Below, one piece after another: positions 43,468 to 56,696 of a stretch of 64,000 nt of DNA. Origin of the DNA: Multifurca ochricompacta. Lineage: Eukaryota > Basidiomycota > Agaricomycetes > Russulales > Russulaceae. Made by a program: the position numbers and the translations under genes. The notes under the pieces are model-generated. The model had not been told where the DNA came from. It saw only the letters and a list, made by a program, of their open reading frames with translations, and ran no database searches. Every line of letters starts with the position of its first letter. Position 1 is the stretch's first letter. The DNA is taken from NCBI GenBank assembly GCA_022496185.1, contig WTXG01000024.1, positions 124,001-188,000 of the forward strand. The letters are read 5' to 3'.

Positions 43468-45675
43468 TTGACAACCGTTCCCTACTTGAGCACGATAAAT
43501 ATCAGGCATCGCCAGGAGAATCCAACCTTGTCGATGGATCAGGGCATCTCTTTACTATGTACCTGGGAATGGCGGAAGAAGAAGACATGAGGATGGCCGA
43601 AAGTTGGAAGGCGGATGCTGATGGAATACTTGTCTTTGTGAGTTTTAATATTTTTACCCTTCTCACGTTTCTCATTAGGCCCAATATCACAGGCTGGTTT
43701 ATTTTCTGCCACAGTCGCGACATTGATCTCTATATCAATTCAGGACATCCACTCAAATTCATCGAACATCTCCCCTCCACCAAAATACGCCGTCTGGGTC
43801 AATACACTCTGGTTCCTGAGCTTGCTTATAAGTCTCACTTGTGCTCTCCTGGCAACATTGTTACAGCAATGGGCACGTCGATATCTCAAGGTCACTCGGC
43901 CGCGGTATAGTCCACATAAACGAGCGCGGATTCGTGCTTTCTTCGCAGAGGGCGTCAATAACTTGTATCTCACCTGGACAGTCGAAGCATTGCCCATTCT
44001 CTCACACCTTTCCCTCTTCCTATTCTTTGCGGGTCTCCTTGTGTACATTTTCCACATCAATTACACGATCTTCAAGGCCGTGGCGTGGTGGGTCATACTT
44101 TGCGGAGCCATATACCTATCTATTGCGTTCGTGCCGGTATTTCGTCGTGATAGCCCGTATTATTCCCCGCTATCTACACCGGCGTGGTTCCTTGTCACTG
44201 GCACGAAATTTTTGGTCTTCCGAACCCTTCAATGGGTGACGCATCATGGCCCCTTTAGTCAGGCAACTCGGATCCGCGTCGCTAAATCGACGGAACGTTA
44301 TCGCAAATGGTTCCTTCAGGGTTTGCTGAAAGCAGCCGAAGAAATTGCATTGAGGCTTCCATCTGAGATTGACGGTCGCTCTTTAAAGTGGACGTTCGAC
44401 TCTTTGGACGAAGATCACGAATTTGAGCGGTTCATTGCAGGCATTCCTGGATTTTGTAGCTCGAACGTGGTTTTTGACCCAGTTATCACTCTAATTAAAC
44501 CAAACGGCGAGGAGAATCTGGCGGAGACTTTGGTTAGTTTCCTGGAACGTACCTTCTCATCCGGTTTGGTCCCCGAGTCCGCCCGGCGTCGTCGGGCCGC
44601 CCTCTGCGCGAAGGCAATGCACGCGGCATCTCTTCCAATCAACTCTGAGATTTTGAAACGTGCTATTTCTGAAGATTGGGTCGAACTGCTGAACTCCGTT
44701 GAATTTGGTCTCTTTCTGAGTAGGGCTAAACACAGGAGCGGATCCATCACTCACTACGCGCGATGCATAGTAGCCATCATCATAGCAAGTTCGAAAGAGC
44801 ACGATGACCGTTGGTTCAAACTCGCTATGACTCACCTGGACGTCCAGAGACCTGTGGTTGAGAAGTACCTTGCCCATGGGGATAGCATGTCCCTCGCTAA
44901 TTTGGTCCACATCATTCGCAACATTTTAGATTTCTATCATGATGATCATCAGTCCGACTGGGTCGATATCTTGCGGATAACTCTCGAGCGGGTTTCCCGA
45001 TTTGACGCACAAAATATTCTTCCTGAACTGCGACGTGACTTCTGCGATCTGTGGAATCAAATTCTTCAAAAATCCCAGAACACGGGACATCGTCTAAAGC
45101 AATACAAACCTATTGATATTCTTCGCGATATTCGTCATCTTTATATCGCTTTACACCGGGGTACCGATGCCGCCCCAATTGCGTTTTCTGCCTCCACTAG
45201 TGGTTATGATCCCATTCTATCGAGGATATCCTCATATCCTAGGTGCAACGTCCAAGGCCTTCATCCCTCTGATTCGACCTTGACCCCTCATGTATCAGGA
45301 GGACCCACCCCCGCCGTCGCTACCTCATCCGTCGCTACCCCTCACGGTGGTTGTGGTGGCCCCGTTCCAACCACCATCCCTCCTCCCGTCGTCTCTAACA
45401 TGGCATCTTTGTCTTTCCCAGTTCCTGTTCTCTGCAGTACAACTCCTGTGAACACGCCTCTGATATCTAATGCTTATCACGCCCAACCTGTCTATGTGCC
45501 TTCCGGGCTAATATCTCTTTCCTTGACCTCGGATCCCGCATTTTACCTCATTTCTCCACAAGCAAGGTTACCCCCCGACCCTAAGTGCGGACCAAATGTT
45601 GCAACAGCAGTTGGCGTGAATGGGAATCTTCAGGGCGGCAACGCTCCTACTCCTAACGGGGCGCCTAACTTATAG
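43468..45675 (+). CDS. DUF6535 membrane protein, copy F (5' exon uncertain)
   Basis: Exon 2 is 43468-43637 (DNRSLLEHDKYQASP, NLVDGSGHLFTMYLGMAEEE, MAESWKADADGILVF). Exon 3 is 43693-45675, 660 residues without a break: AGLFSATVATLISISIQDI, PPPKYAVWVNTLWFLSLL, RPRYSPHKRARIRAFFAEG, LSLFLFFAGLLVYIFHINY and further membrane segments, EIDGRSLKWTFDSLDEDHE and LRRDFCDLWNQI. A long Pro/Thr/Val-rich tail follows YPRCNVQ. Exon 2 requires a phase-1 exon upstream. The candidates are the orphan exon at 42713-42773 or a short exon at 43149 (MFR); the long frame 43149-43328 cannot be joined in frame without a stop. It is the parent of truncated copy E. Confidence 0.8.
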
Positions 45676-46731
45676 GAAACAATGCAGCGCGCTCTTCGCA
45701 ACATACTGTTATGGTTGAGTGCGTATCTTGTTCAGTTTGAAGGTTGTGCGTATTTTCTGATGTCCTTTATCTTCCTAGCGCTGTATCGGGGCGCTCTCAG
45801 TGAGTGTAGCAGATGACCACACTGCCCCAGGTAGAGGCGTATCAAGCCTCCAGGGGCATCCACATCGACAGCGCCCCGCGCGGAACGCCCTGTCCAGAAC
45901 GTTTCTGAACGTATTGCCCGCGGAAGATTATCTTTCCATCCTTCCTTATTCTCTTGAATCTGCTCCTCGCTATCCTAACCCAAATATTTAGTTTCCCTCT
46001 TCCTTTCGCCTAACCCATTCCCATGGACACTATTAGGATGTAGACTCTTCTCTGTTTATTCGAACCCTATGGTACGTTGTCATTTGTCTATGAACCATTT
46101 TGGCAATCATTCGATTATAAGCTACCCTCTGGTTGTCGCTCACTCTTGTAGTAATCGCTTCATCCCGCATAATAAATGGAGGGTTTTCAGTACGTTTACA
46201 CGAAATGGATGAAATACTTGATTATTTTTGTTCTGCGAGGTCGTATGGTAGCGACATAAGTACTCACGCAGATGCCATTTTTAGTATAGCGAGACATGCG
46301 AGTCTTTAATAATAGGAAGTGTCACCACACACTGAACATATGCAGTGACAGCGGCTCATGTCCGTTTATATTTCCCCTCCCTCCCATGGTACGTATAGAA
46401 AGGACTGTAAATCGCGAGGAAGGTGCACGTAGGGATGGACAGACCACACCGGTCAGGGTGTACAAGCGGTGGCGATTTCTGATTGGATTCTTGGGCTGTG
46501 GGTGCACGCACCGTATCACTATCCAGTAATATAATCATTGTAACTTACAACACCGCTTTTCCATGCGACTTTCTCTACTTTCTCGAATTCGAATTGGGAC
46601 TTTGCGAAGTCGCGTAATCCACTTAAAGCGCCCGTTTTGTTGGCGTTGAACATCTTGCCTCACCTTCTCAACGTTGCTGCCACACTCACCTTCCCGCCTC
46701 ATCCCCAACGCCAACCTACACCTCATATTCA
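45676..46731. other. Intergenic; promoter region of copy G from about 46490
   Basis: No gene is seen in 45676-46490. From 46500 the sequence matches the 5' region at 42480, including ctcgaattcgaattgggact, which marks a shared promoter. Confidence 0.5.
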
Positions 46732-48836
46732 ATGTCTCAACCTCACACAGCTATTAACATACCAAATCTACCAGAGGGAGCCATCGACACAGGTATTCTA
46801 TCTGAATACGACCTTCTTTTTATTCCTAACCAACATCTGCCCACAGCTGATCTTCGCTATCAATATCCCCTCAATTGGCACAAAAACAACCAATCTGGGG
46901 AAGATCAGATTTTGTGGATGGATCAGGGCCTCTTTTTAACATGTATGTCGAGATGACAGCCGATGAAGACAAGAAGATGGCAGAGACCTGGAAAGCAGAC
47001 GCTGATGGCATCCTCGTATTCGTGCGTCTCCTTATCACCCCCCATCTCTCCTTGTTTTCTCTCATGTCAATCCAAATATTGTAGACTGGTTTATTTTCCG
47101 CTGCCGTTGCCGCATTAATCGCCGTATCCATCCAAGATCTCAAACAAAACTCCCAAGACACCTCTGCTTTCTATCTCGCAAACATTTATCAGCTCCTCGC
47201 TAATGCTAACGGCCTCATGTCTCCATCCCTTCTACACTACCCGATCCATCTCAATTCTCTCCATCTGCATCCGCCGTCTGGGTCAATTCACTCTGGTTCC
47301 TGAGCTTGACCATCAGTCTTACTTGCGCCATGCTTGCGACATTATTACAGCATGGGCACGTCGATATGTGAAGGTCACCCAGCCACGTTACAGTCCACAT
47401 AAGCGAGCTCGTATTCGTGCATTCTTTGCGGAAGGCGTCGACAAGTTGCACTTGCCTTGGGCGGTTGAAGCATTGCCCACACTGATTCACCTTTCCCTTT
47501 TCCTCTTCTTTGCAGGCCTTGTGGTTTTCTTGTTCAATGTGAATCACACAGTTTTCAAAGTTGTGATGTGCTGGGTTGGGATATGCACAGGTTTATACAT
47601 ATGTGTCACGCTGATGCCGATCTTTCGGCATGATAGCCCATATTATGCACCACTGTCGGAGTCGGCCTGGTTCCTTTATGCAGGCACACTACTCGTTGTC
47701 TTCCAAATTCTCAGGTGGTTCGCATCTTGGAGTTGCTTTAGCTATGCGACTTGGGATCGCCTTGGGGACGTGAAGGACCGTTATAGTCGATGGTGTCTAC
47801 ACGGTATAGGGAAGGCGGCGAAGAATCAGCTCAAAAGCTTTCATCGGAGATTGATGGTCGGGCTTTAATATGGACACTGGAGTCGTTGGATGAGGATCAC
47901 GAGTTAGAGCAGTTCTTTGCAAGCATTCCTGGCTTTTGCAGCTCGTCACTTATCCCCGATCCCCTGAAAGCGTTCAAGGGAACAAACGGAGAGGCAATGT
48001 CACAGGCATTAATGGGGTTAATGCACCGTACACTGACATCGAATTTGGTGACCGAGTCAGTGAGGCAACGACGGATCGTCATTTGCACGAAGGCAATGAA
48101 TGTGGCATCCCTTTCTATCAATTGGGCCGTCCTCCAACTCACTGTCTACAGAGACTGGAGTGGTCTCCTCAAATCCGTTGAATTTGGGCTCTTTCTAAAG
48201 GGGGTCAATTACAGAAGCTCATATGATGCACATTTTGCTCGATGCGTCATCTCTGTAATCATAGCTAGCGCAAAAGAATACGAAGACCGCTGGTTCGAAC
48301 TCGCCACTTATCATTTCGGCATCACGAAAGGTGTCCTTCAGAGCTACATTGCTCACGGGGATAGCATAGTTCTTGCCAGTTTAATCGATATTTCCAGGCG
48401 CACGATTCATGATTATTCTCAAAATGGCTGGTCCATCAGCGCAGGCGGGCGTTCAATGGCACTGAAATCCGTTTCGAAATTCAAGATACATGGCACTCTT
48501 CCAGGACTTCAACACGACTTCTGCTCACTTTGGAATGAAGTTGTGCTTAAGGCCCAAAATGCCAAGGATGATCGCCTTCAGTCAATTGCCGTATTCGTCC
48601 TTAGACACATTCGGCATGCTTTCATCGATATACACGAAGGAACGAATGCTGCCCCGACTGCGTTCTCTGCCTCCACCGCTGACGAGAACACTGTTCTACT
48701 TACACAGTCCTCGTATCCTTTGTGCGACATCGAAAGCCATCGCCATGGTATTTCGGATTCGACGTCGAGCATTTCAGAAGTTATTGCTGGTTCGACGGAA
48801 AATGCATTGGATCCTTCCTACCCTCCAACATTATAG
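46732..48836 (+). pseudogene. DUF6535 copy G, frameshifted
   Basis: Exons 46732-46792, 46847-47021 and 47085-48836 follow the family layout. Compared with H and A, single-base deletions occur near 46865 (exon 2), 47212, 47351 (cagcatggg for cagcagtggg) and 47820 (ggcgaag for ggctgaag). Between them the text is family-typical: FVDGSGPLFNMYVEM, QPRYSPHKRARIRAFFAEG, EIDGRALIWTLESLDEDHE, LQHDFCSLWNEV and YPLCDIESHR. The C-terminus is short (PSYPPTL). It is the inverted partner of H. If the four deletions are sequencing errors, the gene would be intact. Confidence 0.85.
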
Positions 48837-49893
48837 TGCTTTAGCCTCTGCCCCCATTCCCACTTCTGCTCTGATTCCTATCCATTCCCTAGTGTACCAT
48901 GTGCCTGTCCCGCGAAACTCATTAGTCTAAACCCGCTCTGTCTTACCCATGTCTCACATCATGTTCCGCCTCATGTCTCGGCAACCCCGTCACTCCAAAA
49001 GCATAAATAAGAACGTTTTTACCCTCCGTTGTATCTGATTCGCCTTCCAGACATGCCTTCCGACTATCTCCCCTTCCTTCTCTGCCTTTTATCCAGCTGC
49101 TTTTCATGAAACCATTTATATCGATCGAGGCCGTCTCTTCCTTGACACGGCCACCGACCCTTCACCATCTTTTTCTCTTGAGTCTATATCCGTAAAGCAC
49201 TAGTGGATTAGTAAGATCACCGAAAATACATGGAACGCACAGTCATAATCGTAGTTCGCTTTCAAGATCTTTTTTTAATACACTCTTCTTCTTGCTAACT
49301 CTCTTAGTGTACGATCGCGAGACCGTGTGAGTTCAAAGCGGAGAGAGATTCCGTGAGAGCGAGAGAATGGAAGTAAAGGGCTCAATGTCAATGATAACAC
49401 CGAGACAGGCGAGTGGCTTTGCAAGTCTGGTAGGCCGTTTACTTTTAGCTTACCTTCAATTACCTTGCCTGATGGTGTGCCCACCTCTGCTATTTTGCCA
49501 ACCTCCAACACGGTACTTAGGTGGCCGTGGGTTTTCAGGGGTAACCCGAGAGTGTCAGTGTCTATATCGATCAGATGTACAGGCACGAGGCACGCATTGA
49601 GGTTATCATTACCTGATCACGTGTCAACTCCCAGGTTGTCCGTTGGTTGTCCGTTCCGTTATCTGTTGTCTGTTCTGCGCTGTTTAGTTTGTTTGTTGTT
49701 TGTTGAAATGTCGTTCTTAGGCCGGAGAGAGCAAATGTCAAACGTCGGACCTTGAATTATGCTAATAATTAGCATTTATTGCAAGATTTGGGATTTGGGG
49801 CCAATGTGCCCTTACTCCCTGCCTTGAGCACTTTATATCCGCAACCACCCCCATACGTGTCATTCCCTAGCCCAAGGCGACAACAATTCTTCA
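48837..49893. other. Intergenic; contains an R2 fragment and the promoter of copy I
   Basis: The R2 terminus starts at 49308. From about 49600 sequence rich in gttgtccgtt- and tgtttgttg-like repeats precedes ATG 49894. A TATA-like tttatatccg lies at about 49831. Confidence 0.4.
49308..49400 (+). repeat. R2 element 5' terminus fragment
   Basis: TGTACGATCGCGAGACCG and tgagttc, gcggagag, attccg match the start of the R2 insertion at 35514. The right end cannot be placed. Confidence 0.6.
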
Positions 49894-52341
49894 ATGTCTC
49901 AAGCTATCCGCCATGAAGCCTTCAAATTAGGCGATGCGTCCAGAAAAGAAGATATTGATACAGGTATCCCCCCGTTCAGTGTAACTTGTATCAGTACCGG
50001 TGTCCTTTTTAACTCATATATGCAGGTGACCCATCCCCACAGGCCGAGTCCAACTTTGTGGATGGGTCAGGGCCGCTCTTCACCATGTACTTGGAGTTGG
50101 CGGAAGAAGAGGACAGGAAGATGGCTGAGAGCTGGAAAGCAGACGCTGACGGCATCCTCGTTTTTGTGAGTTTAGAGTTACCAGATCGCCTCCTGCACTG
50201 CTTTGGGTATAAGAAACTCAATTAGAATTGGCGCAGACTGGTCTATTCTCCGCCGCCGTTGCGGCATTGGCCACCCTCTCCATTCAGGATCTCCGGCCAA
50301 ACTCGCAAGACACCTCCGCGTACTACCTTGCAAATATATATCAGGTCCTTGCCAATGCAAATGGGTCCCTCGTCCCCTCCCCTCCCCTACCTTCGCCTCC
50401 GTTCATGTTCTCTCCGCCTAATCATGCCATCTGGATCAATTCCCTTTGGTTCTTGAGTTTAGCTATCAGTCTTACCTGCGCACTCTTGGCAACATTACTA
50501 AAGCAGTGGGCTCGCCGATATATCAAGATCACTCAGCCACGGTATAGTCCGCACAAGCGAGCACGTATTCGTGCGTTTTTTGCCGAGGGCGTCGAGAAGC
50601 AACACCTCACTTGGGCAGTAGAAGCACTGCCCACTCTCCTTCATCTTTCCCTCTTCCTCTTCTTCGCTGGTCTCCTTGTCTTCTTGTTCAATATCCATCA
50701 CACCGTCTTCAGCGTGGTCATGTGGTGGGTTGGACTGTGCGTGATCGTATATGCGTGCATCGCATTCGTGCCAATCTTTCGGCATGACAGCCCATACTAT
50801 GCGCCGCTTTCCACATCGACTTGGTTCCTTGTTACTGGCTTGTTATATACAACCTTCCGAACGCTTCAATGGTCACTTCTAACGATTACTTTACCTACGC
50901 AACCTGGAAACGTTTTCGTGACTTAGGAAGAATGTACCTTGGGTGGTTTAGGCAAGGTCTGGGGAAGACAGCCGAAGAATCCGCTCGGAACCTATCAGCA
51001 GAGATCGATGGTCGTGCCTTGATGTGGACATTCGACTCTTTGGATGAAGATCATGAACTCCAGCGATTTTTTGCGGGAATTCCCAGCTTCTGCAGTTCAG
51101 AAGGGGTTAACGATCCACTCGGTGCCGTCATCAAACCCAACGGCGAGAAGATATCAGAAGCCCTAGTCGGATTGATGCATCGCACCCTGTCATCAAACTT
51201 AGTCTCAGATTCAGTCAAGAAACGACGGTTCGCTATCTGCAAGAGGGCAGCGGATGTTGCATCCCTCCCCATCAATCTACGGATCCTGGGACGCGTTCTC
51301 TACAGAGAGTGGGATGGACTCTTGGCCTCTGCCGAATTCGGGCTTTTTCTGAAGAGGGTGAATTACAACAGCTCATACGCTGTTTACTATTCACAATGTG
51401 TCATCGCGGTCATTATCGCCACAGTGCAAGAACATGATGATCGTTGGTTTGAACTCGCTACCGGGCAGCTCGGCGTTTCGAGGTCAACCCTTAGAAACTA
51501 CCTGGCGCACGGCGACAGCATGTTACTCGCCAATTGCATTTCCATTATTCGGCGCACGATCCGTTCATATTCCAAGCACCGTTGGTTTCGCAGTACCGGT
51601 TCACGATCAAAGACTTTCGAACTGGTTTCCAAATTCGACATACAACGCACTCTTCCTGGACTTCAGCGCGATTTCTGTGCCCTGTGGAATGAGGTTGTTC
51701 TCTTGGCGCAGGATGGCGAGAATCACCTCCGATCAATTTGTATCCTTATCCTCAGGCACATTCGCTATATTTACATCCGTTTACATGAAGGTACTGATGC
51801 AGCCCCTGTAACATTCTCCTTCGCCACTATCGATCATAATGAGATCCTGTATAGGCCATCCTCATACCCGCTATGCAACATCCCAGTTCATCTTCCACAC
51901 TCAACAACTCAGGCCTCAGAAACCCCCGTTTCCACACCCTTGCACATGCATGACGACACCATACCAAGCACTGTAAACCCCCCTACCAACACTGACGTGA
52001 CATCCCTTCCTGCACAAAACATAGACCATAGCACTCGACATCTTGCAGCAGAACCGCCACTCGATGATATACCCGCCGCACCTCACTTCATCCAGATCAC
52101 CACCACAGTAACATCTTTAGGTTCACTCCGTTCTGCCTCCTCACTGGCTGATGTCGATATTGATGCCACCGTCTTCCTGTCAACAAGTGGATTCACCGAC
52201 TACAAGTGTTTCAACCCCCATCCCCGCGACCGTCCTCCCGCTTTCCGCTCCAGTGTTCCTTGCACCACCCCTCATGACTACTCACCCGCAGCCTACTACC
52301 GCTTCCTCTTCTCGCGACGCTTTCGCTTCGTGGCAGGATGA
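49894..52341 (+). pseudogene. DUF6535 copy I, single frameshift
   Basis: Exons 49894-49963 (MSQAIRHEAFKLGDASR), 50026-50165 (FVDGSGPLFTMYLELAEEED, MAESWKADADGILVF) and 50237-52341 join in phases 1 and 0. Exon 3 gives TGLFSAAVAALATLSIQDL, the membrane segment near IWINSLWFLSLAISLTCALL and QPRYSPHKRARIRAFFAEG. One base is missing between TLQW and YFTYATWKRF (about 50870-50895) relative to A. Downstream the frame runs openly for nearly 490 codons with EIDGRALMWTFDSLDEDHE and LQRDFCALWNEV and a Ser/Thr/Pro-rich tail. An intron cannot rescue the frame. Either a recent pseudogene or an assembly error. Confidence 0.82.
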
Positions 52342-53495
52342 GGATCGTTCCGCCATTATAGCTGACGTACCACTTCCCCTCCGTTCCTGGTTCTAACTCT
52401 GGAGACGGCACACGCCACCCCGATACACGATCTCCTTCGGACTCCCCCGCGATTCAACCTGGCAGAGTACCTTCCTTACCAGCGTCACCTTGAATTCCAG
52501 CAGTCGCTTTCTCGCATCATCATTGTTTTTTTTACCCCATTTAGTAATTAGGAAAGTCTCCGCGCATTCTCGATCCCAAAAGCGTAATACACGAAGGTCA
52601 CCATCTGGGACACGGTAAATAATTGGCGTACCATAAAGGGCTAGAATACAATATGCAAAAATCAGCAAAGTCACACGTACGCCTCAATCAGATCCTGTGG
52701 AAAGTAGAACAGGTTTCCTTTATGTCTTCATCTATCAGCCTCAAAGTAGGCGGTTCCAGCGTCCTAGAAAGGAGGTAAAGCCATTCTTCTCGTATCTCGT
52801 GCGAGATAAAGAGTTCATAGGGGCATATTCTAGTGGCTTAGCCCAGCACGACCAAATTGCGAAGTCCACGTGCCGATTCAGAAGTCGTCGTGTGCAAGTG
52901 GATCACCTCTCATAGTGGTGTACAGATCCGATCCGCGGTCAGTGCGAGACAAAGTGTTCCTGAATGGTGAGAGGTAGAGGAGAAGATAGAAAGAAGAGGG
53001 AGCCCCAGATAACTTGAAACTTTGAATGAGGGTTTGTTGTGCTTGAACTTGCGAATACGCTGCTAGCTGGTTCCATTTGACCTTGCGCTTTTGACATTGT
53101 TGAGAAGTTATTTAGCATGCAAAGATAAAGATAAAGGGAGAGAAAAGCTGTTCGATTTCTGTTTCAGTTGGCTGCTGGCTACTCTACTACAATCATTTGT
53201 ATGTACCTTATATACTTGTATAGAGACCTAGTTATGAAGCCAAAGAGATGAAAGAGACAAGTGAGATAAAACCAGGTGTACAAACAGGCATTGTCATTGT
53301 CCAACCTCTCTCCCAACGAACTCACACGATCTCATGATCGTACAACACTGTCGAGGGTGAGGTGAATTGAGGTACAGGCAGAGAGGGCACAAAGATTTTG
53401 ATCAAGGGGTTCAAGGGGCTAGAAATGGAAAGACGGAACTCAGAGTGAATGAGAGGGGGAAGGTGGTCGAAAGTCTGTGCTGCTCAGAGCCGGAG
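52342..53495. other. Intergenic between the convergent copies I and H
   Basis: No recognised gene. A 93-codon minus frame (52393-52674) is unrecognised. Right-hand part contains R2-related sequence. Confidence 0.35.
53199..53345. repeat. R2-related sequence
   Basis: gtatgtaccttatatacttg resembles the TATA region of R2 at 35838, and the end gaactcacacgatctcatga, tcgtaca is the reverse complement of the R2 start. A TGTACA at 52917 may be the other end. Boundaries are unclear and no duplication is found. Confidence 0.45.
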
Positions 53496-55563
53496 CTAGG
53501 ACAGTAAAGGTGGTGAATCAGCTCGGGGTGAATCTGAAGTAGTAGTATGACGATGGCCTTCGATGCGGCACAAAGGATACGATGACGGTGAAAGTAGAAC
53601 CGGATTTTCGTCAGCAGTGGAGGCAGAGAACGCAGTCGGGGCAGCATTCGTTCCTTCGTGTAGATCGATGAAAGCATGTCGAATATGTCTAAGGAGGAAT
53701 ATCGAAATTGATTCAAGGCGATCATCCTTGCCATTTTGGGCCTTCAGCACAACTTCATTCCAAAGTGAGCAGAAATCGTGTTGAAGCTCTGGAACCGTGT
53801 CTCGCGTGTTGAATTCACAAACCGATTTCAGTGACTTCGAGCGCCAACCCGCGCCGACAAACCAGCCATACTTGACATAATCACGAAACGTGCGCCTCGA
53901 AATGTCGGTTAAGCTGGCAAGAACCATGCTATCCCCGTGAGCAATGTACTTCTCGAGACACCTTTCGTGATCCCCAAGTGGTCGGTGGCGAGTTCGAACC
54001 AGCGATCGTCGTACTCTTTCGTGCTTGCCAAGATCACCGAGATAACGCAACGTGCATGATATCCAACGAACGTGCTTTGGTAACTAATCCTCATTAGAAA
54101 GTGCCCGAATTCAACCGACTTGAGAAGGCCATTCCACTCTCTGTAGAGAACAGGTTCGAAAATAGCCCAATTAATAGGAAGGGATGCCACATTCATTGCC
54201 TTCGTGCAAAGGGCGATCCGTCGTTGCTTCACTGACTCGGTCACCAAATTCGATGTCAGTGTACGATGCATTAACCCAATCAATGCCTGTGTCATCGCCC
54301 CGCCATTCGGCGCCTTGAACGCTTCCAAGGGTTCTGGGATAAGTGACGAGCTGCAAAAGCCAGGAATGCTTGCAAAGAACTGCTCTAATTCGTGTCCTCA
54401 TCCAACGACTCCAGTGTCCATATTAAAGCCCGACCATCGATCTCCGATGAAAGCTTTTGAGCTGATTCTTCAGCCGCCTTCCCTATACCGTGTAGACACC
54501 ATCGACTATAACGGTCCTTCAAGTCCCCAAGGCGATCCCAAGTCGCATAGCTGAAGCAACTAAAAGCTGAGAACCACCTGAGAATTTGGAAGACAACGAG
54601 TAGTGTGCCTGCATAAAGGAACCAAGCCGACTCCGAGAGTGGTGCATAATATGGGCTATCATGCCGAAAGATCGGCATCAGCGTGACACATATGTATAAA
54701 CCTGTGCATATCCCAACCCAGCACATCACAACTTTGAAAACTGTGTGATTCACATTGAACAAGAAAACAACAAGACCTGCAAAGAAGAGGAAAAGGGAAA
54801 GGTGAATCAGTGTGGGCAATGCTTCAACCGCCCAAGGCAGGTGCAACTTGTCGACGCCTTCCGCAAAGAATGCACGAATACGAGCTCGCTTATGTGGACT
54901 GTAACGTGGCTGGGTGACCTTCACATATCGACGTGCCCATTGCTGTAATAATGTCGCCAGCATGGCGCAAGTAAGACTGATGGTCAAGCTCAGGAACCAG
55001 AGTGAATTGACCCAGACGGCGGATGCAGATGGAGAGAATTGAGATGGATCGGGCAGTGTAGAAGGGATGGAGATATGAGAGCCGTTAGCATTAGCGAGGA
55101 GCTGATAAATGTTTGCGAGATAGAAAGCAGAGGTGTCTTGGGAATTTTGTTTGAGATCTTGGATGGATACGGCGATTAATGCGGCAACGGCGGCGGAAAA
55201 TAAACCAGTCTACAATATTTGGATTGACATGAGAGAAAACAAGGAGAGATGGGGGGTGATAAGGAGACGCACGAAAACGAGGATGCCATCAGCGTCCGCT
55301 TTCCAGGTCTCTGCCATCTTCTTGTCTTCATCGGCTGTCATCTCGACGTACATGTTAAAAAGAGGCCCTGAGCCATCCACAAAATCTGATCTTCCCCAGA
55401 TTGGTTGTTTTTGTGCCGATTGAGGAGGATATTGATAGCGAAGATCAGCTGTGGGCAGATGTTGGTTAGGGATAAAAAGAGGGTCGTATTCAGATAGAAT
55501 ACCTGTGTCGATGGCTCCCTCTGGTAGATTTGGTATGTTAATAGCTGTGTGAGGTTGAGACAT
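53496..55563 (-). pseudogene. DUF6535 copy H, inverted near-duplicate of G, frameshifted
   Basis: Minus-strand exons 55563-55503 (MSQPHTAINIPNLPEGAIDT), 55448-55273 (ADLRYQYPPQSAQKQP, FVDGSGPLFNMYVEM, DADGILVF) and 55209-53496. Exons 1-2 and the first 270 codons of exon 3 are intact: TGLFSAAVAALIAVSIQDL, WFLSLTISLTCAMLATLL, QPRYSPHKRARIRAFFAEG and EIDGRALIWTLESLDED. A one-base deletion near 54394 (gaggacacg for gaggatcacg) shifts the frame, and another lies near 53955. The remainder in other frames is family-typical (LQHDFCSLWNEV, YPLCRIEGHR). It is nearly identical to G except that each copy has its own deletions. Confidence 0.85.
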
Positions 55564-56216
55564 TGAATATGAGGTGTAGGTATGGTGTTGGAGATGAGGC
55601 GGGAAGGTGAGTGTGGCAGCAACGTTGGGAACATGAGGCAATATGTTGAACGCCGCACAAATGAATTAAATGAGCGCTTAAAGCGACTGTGACTGAATTC
55701 GAGAAAGTGTTGAGAATCGCATGCACGCAAAAGCGTTGTTGGTTGAGATGCCAACTGGCCCTTTGCACACTTTCTTTTTCCCTTAGTTGGGTTTTTATCA
55801 TGGCGGCCTCACCCACCAACCACTTTGATGTTCCCCTTATCAGAGGAGCAGAGCTCATGGTCATCCGCGGCTAGGGTTGCGGAAGAAATAGGTACTTTTT
55901 TACCAACCCAATATTTACCAGTAAATTACTGGGCCGCTGTCGGAGGTAGTAATTTACCAGGTCGCGTGCACACGTGACTCAGATACGGCAGTACTACACA
56001 ACAGAAGAAAAGGTGCATAACTATCTATTTGCACGTTTTTGACAGCTAATCTCCCTCTGTCATCAAAGGCTCGCTTGCATGCTAATTCAAAACTGTCTGT
56101 GAAATTTCTTGATATCAAGAACAGGTTCTTTTCGAAGTCAGTTGGCAAACTGGATGAGAATCCAGATGACGACGAGGATGATAGTTGGTTGGATGAGCCG
56201 AATCTTGAGACGTTCT

Positions 56217-56423
56217 TGTTGAGCCGGTAACGGATCAGAGTAGGCCGGACCGGATCAGAGGTGACCGGTGTTGGCAGTGCAAGAGGATATTTACACTCAT
56301 TTATTATGATTAAGTACAATCCTTATGATCACAGCACAGCAGTCTTTACAGTATTTAAAAGCAATATTTCTGTATCCTACAATGCAGTTGTTTTGACCAG
56401 ATTTATCAGGCTGCATTTCCACA
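56217..56423 (+). mobile_element. Solo LTR R3, second copy, in hAT-1a
   Basis: TGTTGAGCCGGTAACGG at the 5' end and GCATTTCCACA at the 3' end, flanked by gttct at 56212-56216 and 56424-56428. It is clearly similar to the 30445-30679 copy in opposite orientation, including gaggtgaccggtgttggc and tttgaccagatttatc. Confidence 0.9.
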
Positions 56424-56696
56424 GTTCTGTCCTGAACTTTCTCTCGAGGTCTCACCAACCATTAGGGCTGCGCACCGTACCCGTACCTCACGGTATGGAC
56501 GGGTCCGTAGTACGGTTGCCGTACCTGTGCCGTACCAAGCTCAAGTCAATGTCGAGACGGACGGTGGACAGGTACGGAAAACGCCGTCCAAACCGTCAAA
56601 AAAACGGCCGTCGACGGCATTAGACGGCATGGACGGCACTGACTGAATGAGCTTTAATCTTATCATTAACCCACCCAAACTCCCCCACTATAGTAG

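Noticed and set aside
50865..50924. A 55-nt intron in copy I (gtcact..ttag) that would remove the frameshift
   Set aside because: Joining those sites puts exon 3 in the wrong frame (KNVPW instead of RMYLGWF), and the removed part is conserved coding text (FTYATWKRF). A one-base deletion explains it better.
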